Source: DATFVA01 sp963839165 | Lineage (GTDB): Bacteria > Bacteroidota > Ignavibacteria > Ignavibacteriales > Ignavibacteriaceae | Length of the DNA: 64,000 nucleotides | Direction of reading: 5' to 3' | NCBI GenBank assembly: GCA_963839165.1 | Contig: CAWIUG010000036.1 | Location: 124,001-188,000 of the forward strand | Part shown: positions 51,212 to 61,200 of the stretch, piece after piece | Numbering within the stretch: position 1 is the first letter of the stretch | How the letters are laid out: each line of letters begins with the position of its first letter | Notes under the pieces: generated by a model | The model's database searches: none | The model's input: the letters and a program-made list of their open reading frames with translations, nothing else | What the model was told of the DNA's origin: nothing | Position numbers and translations under genes: made by a program

Positions 51212-54200
51212 GTGGAGAAAAATTATACTTTTCTTAAGCGTACGCTTTTTAGTTTGCTGCCATTCATTCTTGTTCTGTTACTTGCGAATAATGTAAACTC
51301 ACAAACCATTTCCTATACTGATAACTGGCACGATGCGGGGATAACCCTTTCTGGTGCTTCTAATATGGGTGTAGTGCTCAATTATTCTACAAAACAATTT
51401 CAGATGGACGATATCGACATAAATGGTTCGGTGATGAAAAAACTTGCTTTGCCGGGAGTTTTTCTGCCGAATGATGAAGGTGCTCCTGACTTGCCTGGTT
51501 TGAGCCGGTATATTGCCGTTCCGCAGGGAGCTCAGGTTTCTTTCAGCATAACAGCTTCAAGGACGGAAACTTTTTCTAATGTTGATATCTCACCGGCTCC
51601 CCGGATACCGCTTGAAACTGAGAATGGCCCTCTTTACTATAAGAAAAATGAGACTTTGTATTCCAGAAATTCTTTATATCCTGCAAGCCCTGTTATACTC
51701 TCCGGACCGATGAAGATCCGGGGCGTGGATGCTCGTATGATAGGGATAACGCCTTTCCAGTATAATCCTGCATCAAAGGAATTAATAGTCTACAGGGATC
51801 TTAATATAAATATCAGCTTCACCGGAGGCAGTGGACAGTTTGGTGAGTCGAGGTTGAGAAACAGATGGTGGGATCCGATTTTAATGAGCACTTTTCTGAA
51901 TTCAGGATCACTTTCCGAGGTGAATTACAAGTATCATTCTGATTCAAGAACAGAAGGTTTTGAGTATCTGATAATATCCCCTGATGATCCGGTATTTCTT
52001 GCATGGGCTGATTCAATTAAACTATTCAGGACACAACAGGGAATTCGTACCGGGATTGTTACCATAACAGAAATTGGCGGTAATACTACAACCGCTATCG
52101 AAAATTATATCAATAATGCTTATAATACCTGGGATATTCCGCCTGCCGCGATTTTGTTCCTCGGTGATTATGGCACTGCCGGCAGTACTATAACTTCTCC
52201 CTCATATAGTTATGATTATTTTACATGTATTTCTGATAATAAATATGTGGACGTTGATGGCGATCATCTGCCGGATATTGTGACAGCACGTATAACCGCT
52301 CAGAACGCCAGCCAATTACAGATAATGATTGAGAAGTTTCTGAATTATGAAAGAAATCCTCCAATAGATCCCGATTTTTATTCTCACCCGATTACCGCTC
52401 TCGGCTGGTCATCTGAAAGATGGTTCCAGATTTGTTCGGAGACTGTTGCAGGTTTCTGGGAGAATGCTCTTGGTAAATCTACCGTAAGAGAAAATGCACT
52501 CTATGATGGAAGCCCTCCGTTTAATCTCTGGTCAACCGCTCCTAATACCAATGTAGTAGTTAATTATTTTGGTCCGGCTGGACGCGGATATATCCCCGCT
52601 TCCCCATCTTATTTAACTGACTGGGGAGGCAGTGCCAGTAGAATAAATAACGATATTAATAGTGGTGCTTTCATGATCCAGCACCGCGATCATGGCGGTG
52701 AAACTTTGTGGGGTGAGCCTGCTTATTCAAATTCAGATATAAACCAGCTCACCAACCAGTATCCTGTATTTGTTTTTTCGATGAACTGCCTTACTGGTAA
52801 ATTTAACTATGGCTCAACCTGCTTTGCTGAAGCTTTCCACAGGAGTCGGCATGGGGCCCTCGGTCTTCTTGCGGCAACTGAAACATCATATTCATTTGTT
52901 AATGATGCTTTTACCTGGGGAATATTTGATTATATGTGGCCTGATTTTATGCCAGATTATGGAACAGCAGGACCCCCCAGGATATATCCGGCCTTTGGCA
53001 ATGTCTATGGGAAATATTTCCTGCAGCAATCAAACTGGCCTTATAATACCAGTAGTAAGGAATGCACATATTATCTCTTCCATCATCATGGTGATCCTTA
53101 TTTAACAGTATACTCAGAAGTTCCTCAGGATCTGTTCGTGGTGCACAATCCTGTTATGGTAACGGGGATACCGATTTTCGATGTATCTGCCGATGCCAAT
53201 TCACTGATTGCGCTTTCATTGAACGGTGAGATTCTGGGAGTTGCTGAAGGTACCGGTTCAGCCGTTTCTATTGATATACCCGTAATTACTCCTGGTAATG
53301 TTGTAACTCTTACGGTAACTAAACAGAACTATTTCAGGTATACAGCTCAGATTCAGGTTGTACCTGCTGAAGGTCCTTTTGTGGTGGTAGACAGCTGCAT
53401 GGTAAATGACGCTTCCGGTAATGGTGACGGAATTGTTGATTATGCCGAATCTCCTCTTCTTTCACTTCGTGCATATAATGTCGGTGTTGCTGATGCGTCT
53501 AACATTACAATAAATATTCATTCAGACGATGAGTTTGTTAATATACCCGACTCAACTGAATTCTACGGAATTGTACCTGCAGATGGAACCGTAACTGTAT
53601 CTGACGGTTATGCAATAGATGTTGATGGAAATGTTCCCGATCTGCATAATATTTCCTTCCTGGTTACGGCTTCTGACGGAGCGAGTAACTGGACAAGCAA
53701 TTTTAGTCTCAGGGCTCACGCTCCCGTTTTAACTCTGGGTTCTTTTACAATTTCCGACCCGGGAGGAAATAATAACGGTAAGCTTGATCCGGGTGAAACA
53801 GTTGATATCTTAGTTGAAGTAAATAATGAGGGTTCCTCGGGTGCGGTTTCTGTATTCGGTGAGCTTACCTCTACAGACCCGAATGTGGTGATAAATAATT
53901 CCACCCAGGCCTATGGGAACATATCGGCAGGATCCGTAGTGACCAAATCATTCTCGGTAAGTGCAGATGAAAATACACCAACTGGTCATCTTGCAGAGTT
54001 CGTTCTTAATATCAGTGCGAGCCCGGGACTAACAGCACAGGGTTCCTTCAACATAATAATAGGTCAGGTTCCGGTGCTTGTTGTCTGCCTTGACGAAAAC
54101 CATAGTTCGAGTCCTGCTATAATGACCAGTCTCGATAATCTTGCGGTCACTTACGATTATATGACAACATTCCCTTCCGATCTCAGCATATATCAGTCAG

Positions 54201-55237
54201 TATTCGTATGTCTTGGTATGTACAGCTTAAATCATATATTGAGCAGTTCAGAAGGACAGATGCTTGCTGATTTTCTTAATGCGGGCGGAATGCTGTATAT
54301 GGAAGGCGGGGATACCTGGAACTATGATTCTGAAACTGCTGTTCATCCTATGTTTAAGATAAATGGAACAAATGACGGCACCGGCGATCTCGGAACAGTA
54401 CAGGGAGCGGCTGGAACTTTCACCGAAGGTATGAACTTCTCTTATGTTGGTGAAAATAGCTATGTGGATCATCTCACCGCAATTTCTCCAGCCCAGGTGA
54501 TCTTTAATAATCTTAGTCCTTCCTACGGCTGCGCGGTTGCCTATGATGCGGGATCTTACAAAACTATCGGAACTTCGTTTGAGTTCGGGGGGCTGGCCGA
54601 TGGAGCTTCAAGGTCAACTAAAGATGAACTGATGGCCGGGATTATAGAGTTCTTCGGATTGAACCCGATACCTGTTGAACTGACCTCATTCAATGCAGAT
54701 GTTGATGAGAATGGAATAACTCTCAAGTGGGCAACTGCTACCGAATCAAATAATTCCGGATTTGATGTCGAGAGAAGCTCAAATAACATCCGCTTCGATA
54801 AAATAGGGTCGGTTAAAGGAAACGGGACAACCTCTGAAGTACAGCAGTATTCTTATAAGGATGCTGATATTACTACGGGAAAAGGCAAAGCTTATTACAG
54901 ACTAAAACAGGTTGACTTTGATGGGTCTTCGAGTTATTCTGATGTTATAACAGTCGACTACTCGATCATTCCTGTTGAATTCAGCTTATCACAGAATTAT
55001 CCGAATCCCTTCAACCCGACGACAACTATTAAATTCGGTGTGCCTAAAGAGGTTAAGGTTGTCCTGAAGATTTATGATATTCTCGGTAAAGAAATTGCAA
55101 CTATAGTAAACCAGAAGATGGAACCGGGATATTATCAATATGAATGGAACGGAACGGCCTTTGCCAGCGGGGTTTACTTCTACAGGCTGGATGCAGGCTC
55201 ATTCGTTAAAATTAAGAAGATGGTCCTGATCAGGTAA
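51212..55237 (+). CDS. Gingipain-like C25 cysteine protease with T9SS sorting domain
   Basis: A 1341-residue secreted protein starting at GTG 51212. Signal peptide LFSLLPFILVLLLANNVNSQ. Residues ~20-240 are a propeptide. The C25 catalytic block is at ~250-640: His494 (HRDHGGETLWG) and Cys526 (FSMNCLTGKF), 32 apart as the gingipain His-Cys pair is 33 apart, followed by CFAEAF. Then Ig/CARDB-like domains (GGNNNGKLDPGETVDI) and a fibronectin-like module (VELTSFNADVDENGITLKW). The final 82 residues, SQNYPNPFNPTTT...KMVLIR, are a T9SS type A sorting domain. No kgp/rgp identity is implied; specificity is unknown. A terminator follows at 55302, shared with the convergent kinase gene. Confidence 0.9.
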   Translation: MEKNYTFLKRTLFSLLPFILVLLLANNVNSQTISYTDNWHDAGITLSGASNMGVVLNYSTKQFQMDDIDINGSVMKKLALPGVFLPNDEGAPDLPGLSRYIAVPQGAQVSFSITASRTETFSNVDISPAPRIPLETENGPLYYKKNETLYSRNSLYPASPVILSGPMKIRGVDARMIGITPFQYNPASKELIVYRDLNINISFTGGSGQFGESRLRNRWWDPILMSTFLNSGSLSEVNYKYHSDSRTEGFEYLIISPDDPVFLAWADSIKLFRTQQGIRTGIVTITEIGGNTTTAIENYINNAYNTWDIPPAAILFLGDYGTAGSTITSPSYSYDYFTCISDNKYVDVDGDHLPDIVTARITAQNASQLQIMIEKFLNYERNPPIDPDFYSHPITALGWSSERWFQICSETVAGFWENALGKSTVRENALYDGSPPFNLWSTAPNTNVVVNYFGPAGRGYIPASPSYLTDWGGSASRINNDINSGAFMIQHRDHGGETLWGEPAYSNSDINQLTNQYPVFVFSMNCLTGKFNYGSTCFAEAFHRSRHGALGLLAATETSYSFVNDAFTWGIFDYMWPDFMPDYGTAGPPRIYPAFGNVYGKYFLQQSNWPYNTSSKECTYYLFHHHGDPYLTVYSEVPQDLFVVHNPVMVTGIPIFDVSADANSLIALSLNGEILGVAEGTGSAVSIDIPVITPGNVVTLTVTKQNYFRYTAQIQVVPAEGPFVVVDSCMVNDASGNGDGIVDYAESPLLSLRAYNVGVADASNITINIHSDDEFVNIPDSTEFYGIVPADGTVTVSDGYAIDVDGNVPDLHNISFLVTASDGASNWTSNFSLRAHAPVLTLGSFTISDPGGNNNGKLDPGETVDILVEVNNEGSSGAVSVFGELTSTDPNVVINNSTQAYGNISAGSVVTKSFSVSADENTPTGHLAEFVLNISASPGLTAQGSFNIIIGQVPVLVVCLDENHSSSPAIMTSLDNLAVTYDYMTTFPSDLSIYQSVFVCLGMYSLNHILSSSEGQMLADFLNAGGMLYMEGGDTWNYDSETAVHPMFKINGTNDGTGDLGTVQGAAGTFTEGMNFSYVGENSYVDHLTAISPAQVIFNNLSPSYGCAVAYDAGSYKTIGTSFEFGGLADGASRSTKDELMAGIIEFFGLNPIPVELTSFNADVDENGITLKWATATESNNSGFDVERSSNNIRFDKIGSVKGNGTTSEVQQYSYKDADITTGKGKAYYRLKQVDFDGSSSYSDVITVDYSIIPVEFSLSQNYPNPFNPTTTIKFGVPKEVKVVLKIYDILGKEIATIVNQKMEPGYYQYEWNGTAFASGVYFYRLDAGSFVKIKKMVLIR

Positions 55238-55301
55238 TCTGTGATTAATATCCGATCAGGTTAATTGAAATTCTTATATGTTTGTCTCAAGCACAACACT
55301 C

Positions 55302-55342
55302 AAAGTGGAATGAATAAACCTTAAAATTCATTCCACTTTTTT
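55302..55342. terminator. Bidirectional terminator between C25 protease and hybrid kinase
   Basis: Perfect 14-bp stem AAAGTGGAATGAAT (55302-55315) / ATTCATTCCACTTT (55326-55339) followed by T on the plus strand and preceded by A-rich on the minus, serving both convergent genes. Confidence 0.93.
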
Positions 55343-55358
55343 CTATTAATTCATTCCA

Positions 55359-58300
55359 TTATGCTTTTTCGGTAAGCTTTCCAGCTTTTTCCAGGGCTCT
55401 TATAATCTCATCTATTTTGAACGGTTTCGTGATATAATTGTCCATCCCTGCATCGTAACACTTTTCTCTTCCTTCGGTTGTTGCGTCTGCGGTCAATGCC
55501 ACGATCATCGGTCTTTTATCACCATATATCTTAATTATCTGTTTTGCCGCTGCCAGACCATCGAGTTCCGGCATCTGGATATCCATAAAGATCAGATCGT
55601 ATGTTTTGTTTTCAAGTGATTCAAGTGCAAGTCTGCCGTTGCTGACAGCATCAGCATCATAACCCAGTTTGTTCAACAGGTGCAGCGCTACTTTCTGATT
55701 AACGGGGTTGTCTTCAGCCAGTAGTATATTCAGAGGGATCTCGTCAGCAAGCTTTTTGATTTTTTCAGAACTAATAACGTTCGGGAGGGGTTTTTCTTCC
55801 ACCTTCCTTCCTTTTATATAAAAAGAAAATTCAGATCCTTTATTAAGCTCACTATTTACTGATATTTCTCCTTCCATGAGCTTTACAAGCGTCTGTGAGA
55901 TAGCTAGTCCAAGTCCCGATCCGCCGTAATTCCTGGTAGTTGAGGAATCAGCCTGACTGAATGAATGAAATAAGCTATCCACGAAGTTTTCGGGTATTCC
56001 GATCCCGGTATCTTTTACTTTAAAGCCAAGGGTATAACTATCCTCAATGATCTCTATCAGCGACGCTCTCACAGAAACTCCGCCTTCACGTGTGAACTTT
56101 ACTCCGTTGCTGATAAGGTTTATCAGAACCTGCCGCAGCCTGGTTATATCCCCCTTAATCAGCATAGGTACATCTTTATCGATGTCAAAAGTAAGCGAAA
56201 TTCCTTTACGCATCGCTTTGTCGGCACTCAGATCGATTGCTTCTTCAATGCAATGGTGAAGATTAAAAGGTATGTTTTCTAATTCAACTTTACCTGCTTC
56301 TATTTTTGAAAAGTCGAGTATATCATTAATCAGGTTCAGGAGAGAGTCGCCGCTCATCTTGATAGTTTCGGCATACTCCAGCTGTTCATCATCAAGGTTA
56401 GTATCAAGGAGGAGCTCAGACATTCCGATTACACCATTCATAGGAGTACGGATTTCATGACTCATATTTGCAAGAAATTCACTCTTGGCCCTGCTTGCTT
56501 TCTCGGCAGTTTCCTTGGCTGCAATTAACTCTTCCTCAATCTTTTTCCTGTTGTTTATCTCGTCAATAAGTTCACGACTGCGTTCTTCAACTTTTTGTTC
56601 AAGCAGCAGTTCATGCTTCCGGATCTGCATTACCCTGAATTTATAGATTGAATAAATGATCCCTGCAAGCAGAAGGATGATCAATATGAAAAACCATACA
56701 GTCTGATAGAAATGCGGCTCAAGTTTAAATTCAACCGATATTTCCCGGGTGTTGCCGTCATTATCAAAAGCCTTTACCACAAACGAATATCTGCCAGGCG
56801 GGATATTGGTATAAAAAGCTTCTCTTCTTTTTCCGCCGTCGATCCATTTTTTATCGAAACCCTTAAGCATATAACTATAATTCATCTTTTCAAGAGCCTT
56901 AAAGCTCAATGCGGCAAAGTAAAATTCAAGGTCGCCTTTTCCCGGAGGAACGGTAATAACCGTATCAGGGTTATAGTATTCCCCGTTTATAGTAACTCTT
57001 TCGATAATAAGCGGGATCTTCCTTACATTTAGTCCGAAGGCGTAAGGATCAACCATTACGACGCCTTTAACAGTTGGAAACCATAGTTTTCCATCTTTGG
57101 TTTTTGTGCAGGAGGGAAACCCGTTGTTACATTCGGTTGTCATCATACCTTCCGCTGTTCCAAACACCGAGGGGAATAAGGCATTCTTTTTACCTGTATC
57201 GATTGCGTCAATATCTCTTTTTCTTATTCTGATTAAACCGATGTTCGAACTGAGCCAGAGGTTTCCAAGGTCGTCGTCGATAACCGCGTAAATCAATTTG
57301 GTGGAAAGTCCGTTTTTCTCATTATAGCTGTAAACCTGGTTGTTTCTGATTTTATACAGGCCTTTCTCAGTACCCACCCAGATATTGTTTTCATTATCTG
57401 CGTAAAGCGACCAAATATCATCAGCATCGGGTTTTTCTGAAAAGGCGGAAGTAACACGACCGTTCTGAATTTTGAATATCCCCGATCCATCACGCGTCCC
57501 GATCCAGAGAGAACCTTCTCTGTCACTGGTAATGGCAGAAATAAATTCTCCGTGCATCAGGGGATCTTTAAACTTTTGAAAGGTATCATGGCTGTATTTT
57601 ATTAGTCCCCCTCCGTCGGCACCGATCCAGACCGTACTATCACGATCCTCGTATATTGCCCAGATTGTATTGCTTGCAAGACCGTCTTCGGTAGTATAGT
57701 GTACAAAACGCCCGTTTACCATCCGGAAAATACCGTCACCGTCGGTTCCAACCCAGATCTCTCCGTTTCTCCGTTTTGTGACCGAAAGAATTATATTATA
57801 ATCAAGACCGATGTCTTTGAAGGAATTTGAGAATTTATTTTTCTTAAATAGGTTCAAACCTTTGCTTGTACAAATCCATAGATTATCTTCAGAATCTGCA
57901 TATACCGAGTAAACATTATTGTGGCTGAGTCCTTCTTTGCTTGTGAAGGTTGTTATCTCACCGTTTGTAAACTTACTAATTCCTCCGCCTCTCATCCCGG
58001 CCCAGATATTCCCCTCATAATCTTCATACAATGCTGAAACACTGTTGCCGGGTAACCCATCCTGCTCATCAAAGACATCAAAAGAACCATTACTGTATTT
58101 TAACAATCCTCCGTCAGTCGCAATCCATAAACTGCCTTCTTTATCCTGGATGATCTTCCATATTATGTCGTCGGTAATTACGTTTTTTAATGAATAGGTT
58201 TTAAAGGTTTTACCGTCATACCTGATAACACCTGAACCGGCTGCCCCGAACCACAGGTTGCCGCTTTTATCAGTAAGACTAGCCATTGTGTAATCCCCCG

Positions 58301-58934
58301 GATAGCCGTCGGATATTGAAAAGGTTCTGATGCTGTCTTCGGTGATGCGTGATATATAATTCCCGTCAGAGCCCGCCCATACCGTGCCGCTTCTGTCTTC
58401 TGTTATATTCCAGATATAATTTCCGCACAAACCATCACTGGTATCGATGGTCCTGAAATGATTATTGGAAAGGATGGATATTCCTCCCCCTCCGGTACCG
58501 GCCCAGATATCACCATTTCTGTCTTCATAAAGCGACCAGACGGCGTTATCGGCTAATCCCTCTTTCGTGCTGAAATTTTTGAACACTCCATTTTGAAATC
58601 TGACCAGACCACCCCCGTTCGTTCCAATCCACATTATTCCTTTGGAATCTGTCAGCAGGGTCCATATTTCATTACTTTTTAGTGCTTTTGTATTTTTTGA
58701 ATTAAATTCGATGAATTCCCTGCCGTCAAACCGGATTAGCCCTTCTTTGCTTCCCAGCCATATAAATCCATCGGAAGTCTGGGTAATGGCTGTTATGGTG
58801 TTCTGCGGCAGTCCGTTTTCGGTTTTCCAGCTTTGCCTGACATATTGATCAATTTTTTTGGTTGAACCGGAAATTGCGGTAGTGACAGATGAGATAATTA
58901 TCAATAATAACAGGACAAGCCGGTATTTTTTCAT
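55359..58934 (-). CDS. Hybrid sensor histidine kinase with two-component-regulator propeller
   Basis: A 1191-residue hybrid two-component protein. Signal peptide/anchor (VLLLLIIISSVTTAISGS) is followed by about 14 Reg_prop beta-propeller repeats (residues ~35-600, recurring IWAIYEDRDSTVWIGADGGG style), a Y_Y_Y domain (~690-750), a membrane helix (~765-785), a coiled coil, HisKA with His826 (SHEIRTPMNG), HATPase (KDTGIG, GGSGLGL), and a C-terminal receiver with Asp1118 (FMDIQMPELDG). There is no DNA-binding AraC output, unlike the Bacteroides polysaccharide HTCS type. Senses a periplasmic ligand, perhaps a peptide, given the convergent C25 protease. Start ATG 58934. Confidence 0.93.
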   Translation of the reverse strand: MKKYRLVLLLLIIISSVTTAISGSTKKIDQYVRQSWKTENGLPQNTITAITQTSDGFIWLGSKEGLIRFDGREFIEFNSKNTKALKSNEIWTLLTDSKGIMWIGTNGGGLVRFQNGVFKNFSTKEGLADNAVWSLYEDRNGDIWAGTGGGGISILSNNHFRTIDTSDGLCGNYIWNITEDRSGTVWAGSDGNYISRITEDSIRTFSISDGYPGDYTMASLTDKSGNLWFGAAGSGVIRYDGKTFKTYSLKNVITDDIIWKIIQDKEGSLWIATDGGLLKYSNGSFDVFDEQDGLPGNSVSALYEDYEGNIWAGMRGGGISKFTNGEITTFTSKEGLSHNNVYSVYADSEDNLWICTSKGLNLFKKNKFSNSFKDIGLDYNIILSVTKRRNGEIWVGTDGDGIFRMVNGRFVHYTTEDGLASNTIWAIYEDRDSTVWIGADGGGLIKYSHDTFQKFKDPLMHGEFISAITSDREGSLWIGTRDGSGIFKIQNGRVTSAFSEKPDADDIWSLYADNENNIWVGTEKGLYKIRNNQVYSYNEKNGLSTKLIYAVIDDDLGNLWLSSNIGLIRIRKRDIDAIDTGKKNALFPSVFGTAEGMMTTECNNGFPSCTKTKDGKLWFPTVKGVVMVDPYAFGLNVRKIPLIIERVTINGEYYNPDTVITVPPGKGDLEFYFAALSFKALEKMNYSYMLKGFDKKWIDGGKRREAFYTNIPPGRYSFVVKAFDNDGNTREISVEFKLEPHFYQTVWFFILIILLLAGIIYSIYKFRVMQIRKHELLLEQKVEERSRELIDEINNRKKIEEELIAAKETAEKASRAKSEFLANMSHEIRTPMNGVIGMSELLLDTNLDDEQLEYAETIKMSGDSLLNLINDILDFSKIEAGKVELENIPFNLHHCIEEAIDLSADKAMRKGISLTFDIDKDVPMLIKGDITRLRQVLINLISNGVKFTREGGVSVRASLIEIIEDSYTLGFKVKDTGIGIPENFVDSLFHSFSQADSSTTRNYGGSGLGLAISQTLVKLMEGEISVNSELNKGSEFSFYIKGRKVEEKPLPNVISSEKIKKLADEIPLNILLAEDNPVNQKVALHLLNKLGYDADAVSNGRLALESLENKTYDLIFMDIQMPELDGLAAAKQIIKIYGDKRPMIVALTADATTEGREKCYDAGMDNYITKPFKIDEIIRALEKAGKLTEKA

Positions 58935-59222
58935 TAGTTGTATCTTTTCATTACGGTTTTCGGTGACTGTATTTACAGCTAATTGATGCTCCCATTATTA
59001 TAAAAGTGGATGATACTTATAATCAGCACCCACGCTGATTTACAATTATTGTTCCATAAAAATACATCTGCCTCATTTCATTTTTTTATAAATTCAAACC
59101 AGTACTCCTTCGATTTGGGTAAAAAATTCCACAAGTCTGGTGTTTAATCTGCGTTTTTTACATAAAAAAAAGGACTACCCCTCAATAGTCCTTTTTAATA
59201 GAAAAGCCCGGTTATCTAAATA
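58935..59222. other. Intergenic region holding a terminator
   Basis: 288 bp between the divergent-type kinase start and the hypothetical gene. The only legible structure is the hairpin at 59164. No ORF above background. Confidence 0.5.
59164..59196 (-). terminator. Rho-independent terminator of the 125-residue gene
   Basis: 10-bp stem AAAAGGACTA / TAGTCCTTTT with loop CCCCTCAA (59167-59195). On the minus strand the stem ends in a T run. The last bases are also T-rich on the plus strand. Confidence 0.88.
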
Positions 59223-59600
59223 TCAGAATAATGGAACTATCTTGTTCAAAATGCTTGTTAATGATTTCGATTCAGAAGGTTTAAGGTGGCTGTTGGCCAT
59301 TTTCTCTAATTCCATTCCATTGCCTATTTGTTTGATCGGTCTGGCAGCATAGATATTCTTCACAAAATTTATTTTATCCTTGAGGGTATTGAATGATAGA
59401 GAGATTGTATCCCCGCTGGCCCTGTGAATTATTTTAACAATATAATCTTCCCGCACATCTTCAATATCCCATTCACTTGAGAACACAGCATAACTTACGG
59501 AAGATGAGTGATGGTCGAGTCCATACTGCGGATCTATGTATAATTTGTTTTTATATGTATTTAGATTCACGCTGCTCTTATATAAATCTTCTGTTTTCAT
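59223..59600 (-). CDS. Hypothetical protein
   Basis: A 125-residue soluble protein from ATG 59600, chosen because GGAGG lies 6 bases upstream; an ATG 33 bases further is weak. The sequence is beta-strand rich in the middle (YAVFSSEWDIEDVREDYIVK) and helical at the C-terminus. I do not recognise it. Divergent from the methyltransferase at 59847, sharing a region with two perfect inverted repeats. Terminated by the hairpin at 59164. Confidence 0.7.
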   Translation of the reverse strand: MKTEDLYKSSVNLNTYKNKLYIDPQYGLDHHSSSVSYAVFSSEWDIEDVREDYIVKIIHRASGDTISLSFNTLKDKINFVKNIYAARPIKQIGNGMELEKMANSHLKPSESKSLTSILNKIVPLF

Positions 59601-59706
59601 TTTTATCCTCCATGAATGCATACATATAGACAATCTATATGCCAGAAACGTAATCTATTGTAGTTAAAAGGCTTAGGGAAAATTGGGGGAAAGTAGCCTG
59701 AAATAA

Positions 59707-59726
59707 TTTGAGATTCATTTCTCAAA
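59707..59726. promoter_or_regulatory. Inverted repeat TTTGAGA-N6-TCTCAAA, possible operator
   Basis: Perfect 7-bp arms in the divergent spacer, 120 bp from the methyltransferase start and ~107 bp from the hypothetical gene. Confidence 0.55.
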
Positions 59727-59742
59727 ATGTACATCTCAAGCT

Positions 59743-59769
59743 CTAAATGTGACTTTTTATCACATTTAG
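59743..59769. promoter_or_regulatory. Perfect inverted repeat CTAAATGTGA-N7-TCACATTTAG
   Basis: Ten-bp arms with a 7-base spacer CTTTTTA, including TGTGA/TCACA half-sites as in CRP/FNR sites, but with N7 rather than N6. It lies 78 bp upstream of the methyltransferase start, 17 bp from the other repeat. Either a regulator site or a transcript hairpin. Confidence 0.6.
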
Positions 59770-59846
59770 GCAAAAAATGCATTGGTTATAATAGCGATTT
59801 ATAGATATTTTCGCGTTAGTATTTTTATTAAAATCCGGAATATTTA

Positions 59847-60470
59847 ATGAGTAATCCCTGGCTCGACGTTGACCTGTCTGATTATATTAACCATATGAGC
59901 TGTCCTGAAATAGGTCAATATCAGATGATAAATGATTGCTTCAGAATAGCACTGGAGAAACTTGAACCGGGCAGAATTTTTATACCAGGCTGTACCATCG
60001 GTAATGGGTTTGAATTTATAAACTGGGAGAAGGTTGAGACGGTAACCGCTCTCGATGTCAATCCTGATTTCTTGAAAGTGCTCCGCGAAAGGTTCCCTGA
60101 TCAGCAAAAGCTTGAAATTATATCCTCGGATTTTAACTCCTTCAGCGTAAAAGATCGTGAATATGATCTGATTTTTTCTGCGTTATTTTTTGAATACGTG
60201 GATCTGCAGCAGACACTTAGTAAGTTTCATCAGATGATGAGTGAATCCTCTGTTCTGTTTTCTGTTATACAGCTTCCCGGTGAGGGCCAGAGCAAGGTAT
60301 CCGAATCGAAATTCAAATCTCTTGAAAAACTTGGCCGGTATATCAGCCTGACCACTCCTGAAGAATTCGCTGAGGAGATAAATGCCGCAGGACTGCAGAT
60401 AAAACTTAGCTCCAAACGAACTCTGATGAATGGTAAGTCGTTCTTCATAACGGAGTCTGTTAAAAAATAA
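59847..60470 (+). CDS. Class I SAM-dependent methyltransferase
   Basis: A 207-residue Rossmann methyltransferase. Motif I appears as FIPGCTIGNGFEFI, motif II acid as VTALDVNPDFLK, and motif IV as YDLIFSALFFEYVD. Substrate unknown. Divergent from the 125-residue gene; the divergent region carries two inverted repeats, suggesting shared control. Confidence 0.85.
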   Translation: MSNPWLDVDLSDYINHMSCPEIGQYQMINDCFRIALEKLEPGRIFIPGCTIGNGFEFINWEKVETVTALDVNPDFLKVLRERFPDQQKLEIISSDFNSFSVKDREYDLIFSALFFEYVDLQQTLSKFHQMMSESSVLFSVIQLPGEGQSKVSESKFKSLEKLGRYISLTTPEEFAEEINAAGLQIKLSSKRTLMNGKSFFITESVKK

Positions 60471-60477
60471 TTTAATC

Positions 60478-60639
60478 TTATGGCGGAACTTTAACCATCT
60501 CACCATATTTTGCAGTCTCCCTTAAGAGCTGCCCAGTTATATCCTTCTGTATGACCAATTTTTCTCGATCGTTTGCCGAAAGAAGAGAATATTCGGTAAA
60601 TAAAACACTATAGGGAAAATCACTTCCATATGAATTTTT
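60478..60639 (-). other. Protein-like open relic
   Basis: An open minus-strand frame of 53 codons with no ATG/GTG/TTG start near its 5' end, bounded upstream by TGA. It reads SYGSDFPYSVLFTEYSLLSA then NDREKLVIQKDITGQLLRET and ends AKYGEMVKVPP. The composition is protein-like. It could be a truncated gene relic or a gene starting at a non-standard codon; I do not assign a product. Confidence 0.35.
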
Positions 60640-60711
60640 TCACTCAAATCCTTTAAACTTCAGATTAAATAAAATAAATTGAAATTTGTTTTGCAAAACC
60701 TTGAGAGAACT

Positions 60712-61182
60712 ATGCAGCAGTTACAGAGTGCAGGATTATTAATGTTTCATAAATCGGCAGAGGGGCTAAAGTTATTTCTTGTTCATCCCGGCGGTCCCTT
60801 CTTCGCGAAAAAAGATGAAGGTTACTGGGGAATACCCAAAGGTCTTGTTGAGAAGGATGAAGAACTGCTTCAGACAGCAATACGCGAATTTGAAGAAGAG
60901 ACAGGGGTAAAATCCCACGGAGAATATATCCCTTTGGGCACAGTTATCCAGCGCAACAATAAAATTGTTCACGCATGGGCATTTGAGTCTGATAATTCCG
61001 ACTATTTTGAGCTCGACTGTAATACCTTTGAGATCGAATGGCCACCGAATTCGGGAAAGAGGCATAAGTTCCCCGAAGTTGACAGGGGTGAGTACTTCAA
61101 CCTGGCCGACGCAAGAAAGAAAATCTATACGGCTCAGCAGGTGTTTATTGACAGACTGCTGGATCATCTTAACCAAAAATAA
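60712..61182 (+). CDS. Nudix hydrolase
   Basis: A 156-residue Nudix hydrolase from ATG 60712 (GAGAG upstream); an upstream in-frame TTG at 60679 would add 11 residues. The Nudix box is G-x5-E-x7-REFEEETGV starting at GLVEKDEELLQTAIREFEEE. Before it is EGYWGIPKG, typical of diadenosine polyphosphate or NTP hydrolases of the MutT/YjaD class. Substrate not determinable. Followed 18 bp later by the isoaspartyl peptidase. Confidence 0.9.
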   Translation: MQQLQSAGLLMFHKSAEGLKLFLVHPGGPFFAKKDEGYWGIPKGLVEKDEELLQTAIREFEEETGVKSHGEYIPLGTVIQRNNKIVHAWAFESDNSDYFELDCNTFEIEWPPNSGKRHKFPEVDRGEYFNLADARKKIYTAQQVFIDRLLDHLNQK

Positions 61183-61200
61183 TAATACCAGGAACGGATT

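Noticed and set aside
59743..59769. Canonical CRP/FNR site
   Set aside because: Half-sites TGTGA/TCACA are separated by 7 rather than 6 bases, so only a general operator or hairpin is called.
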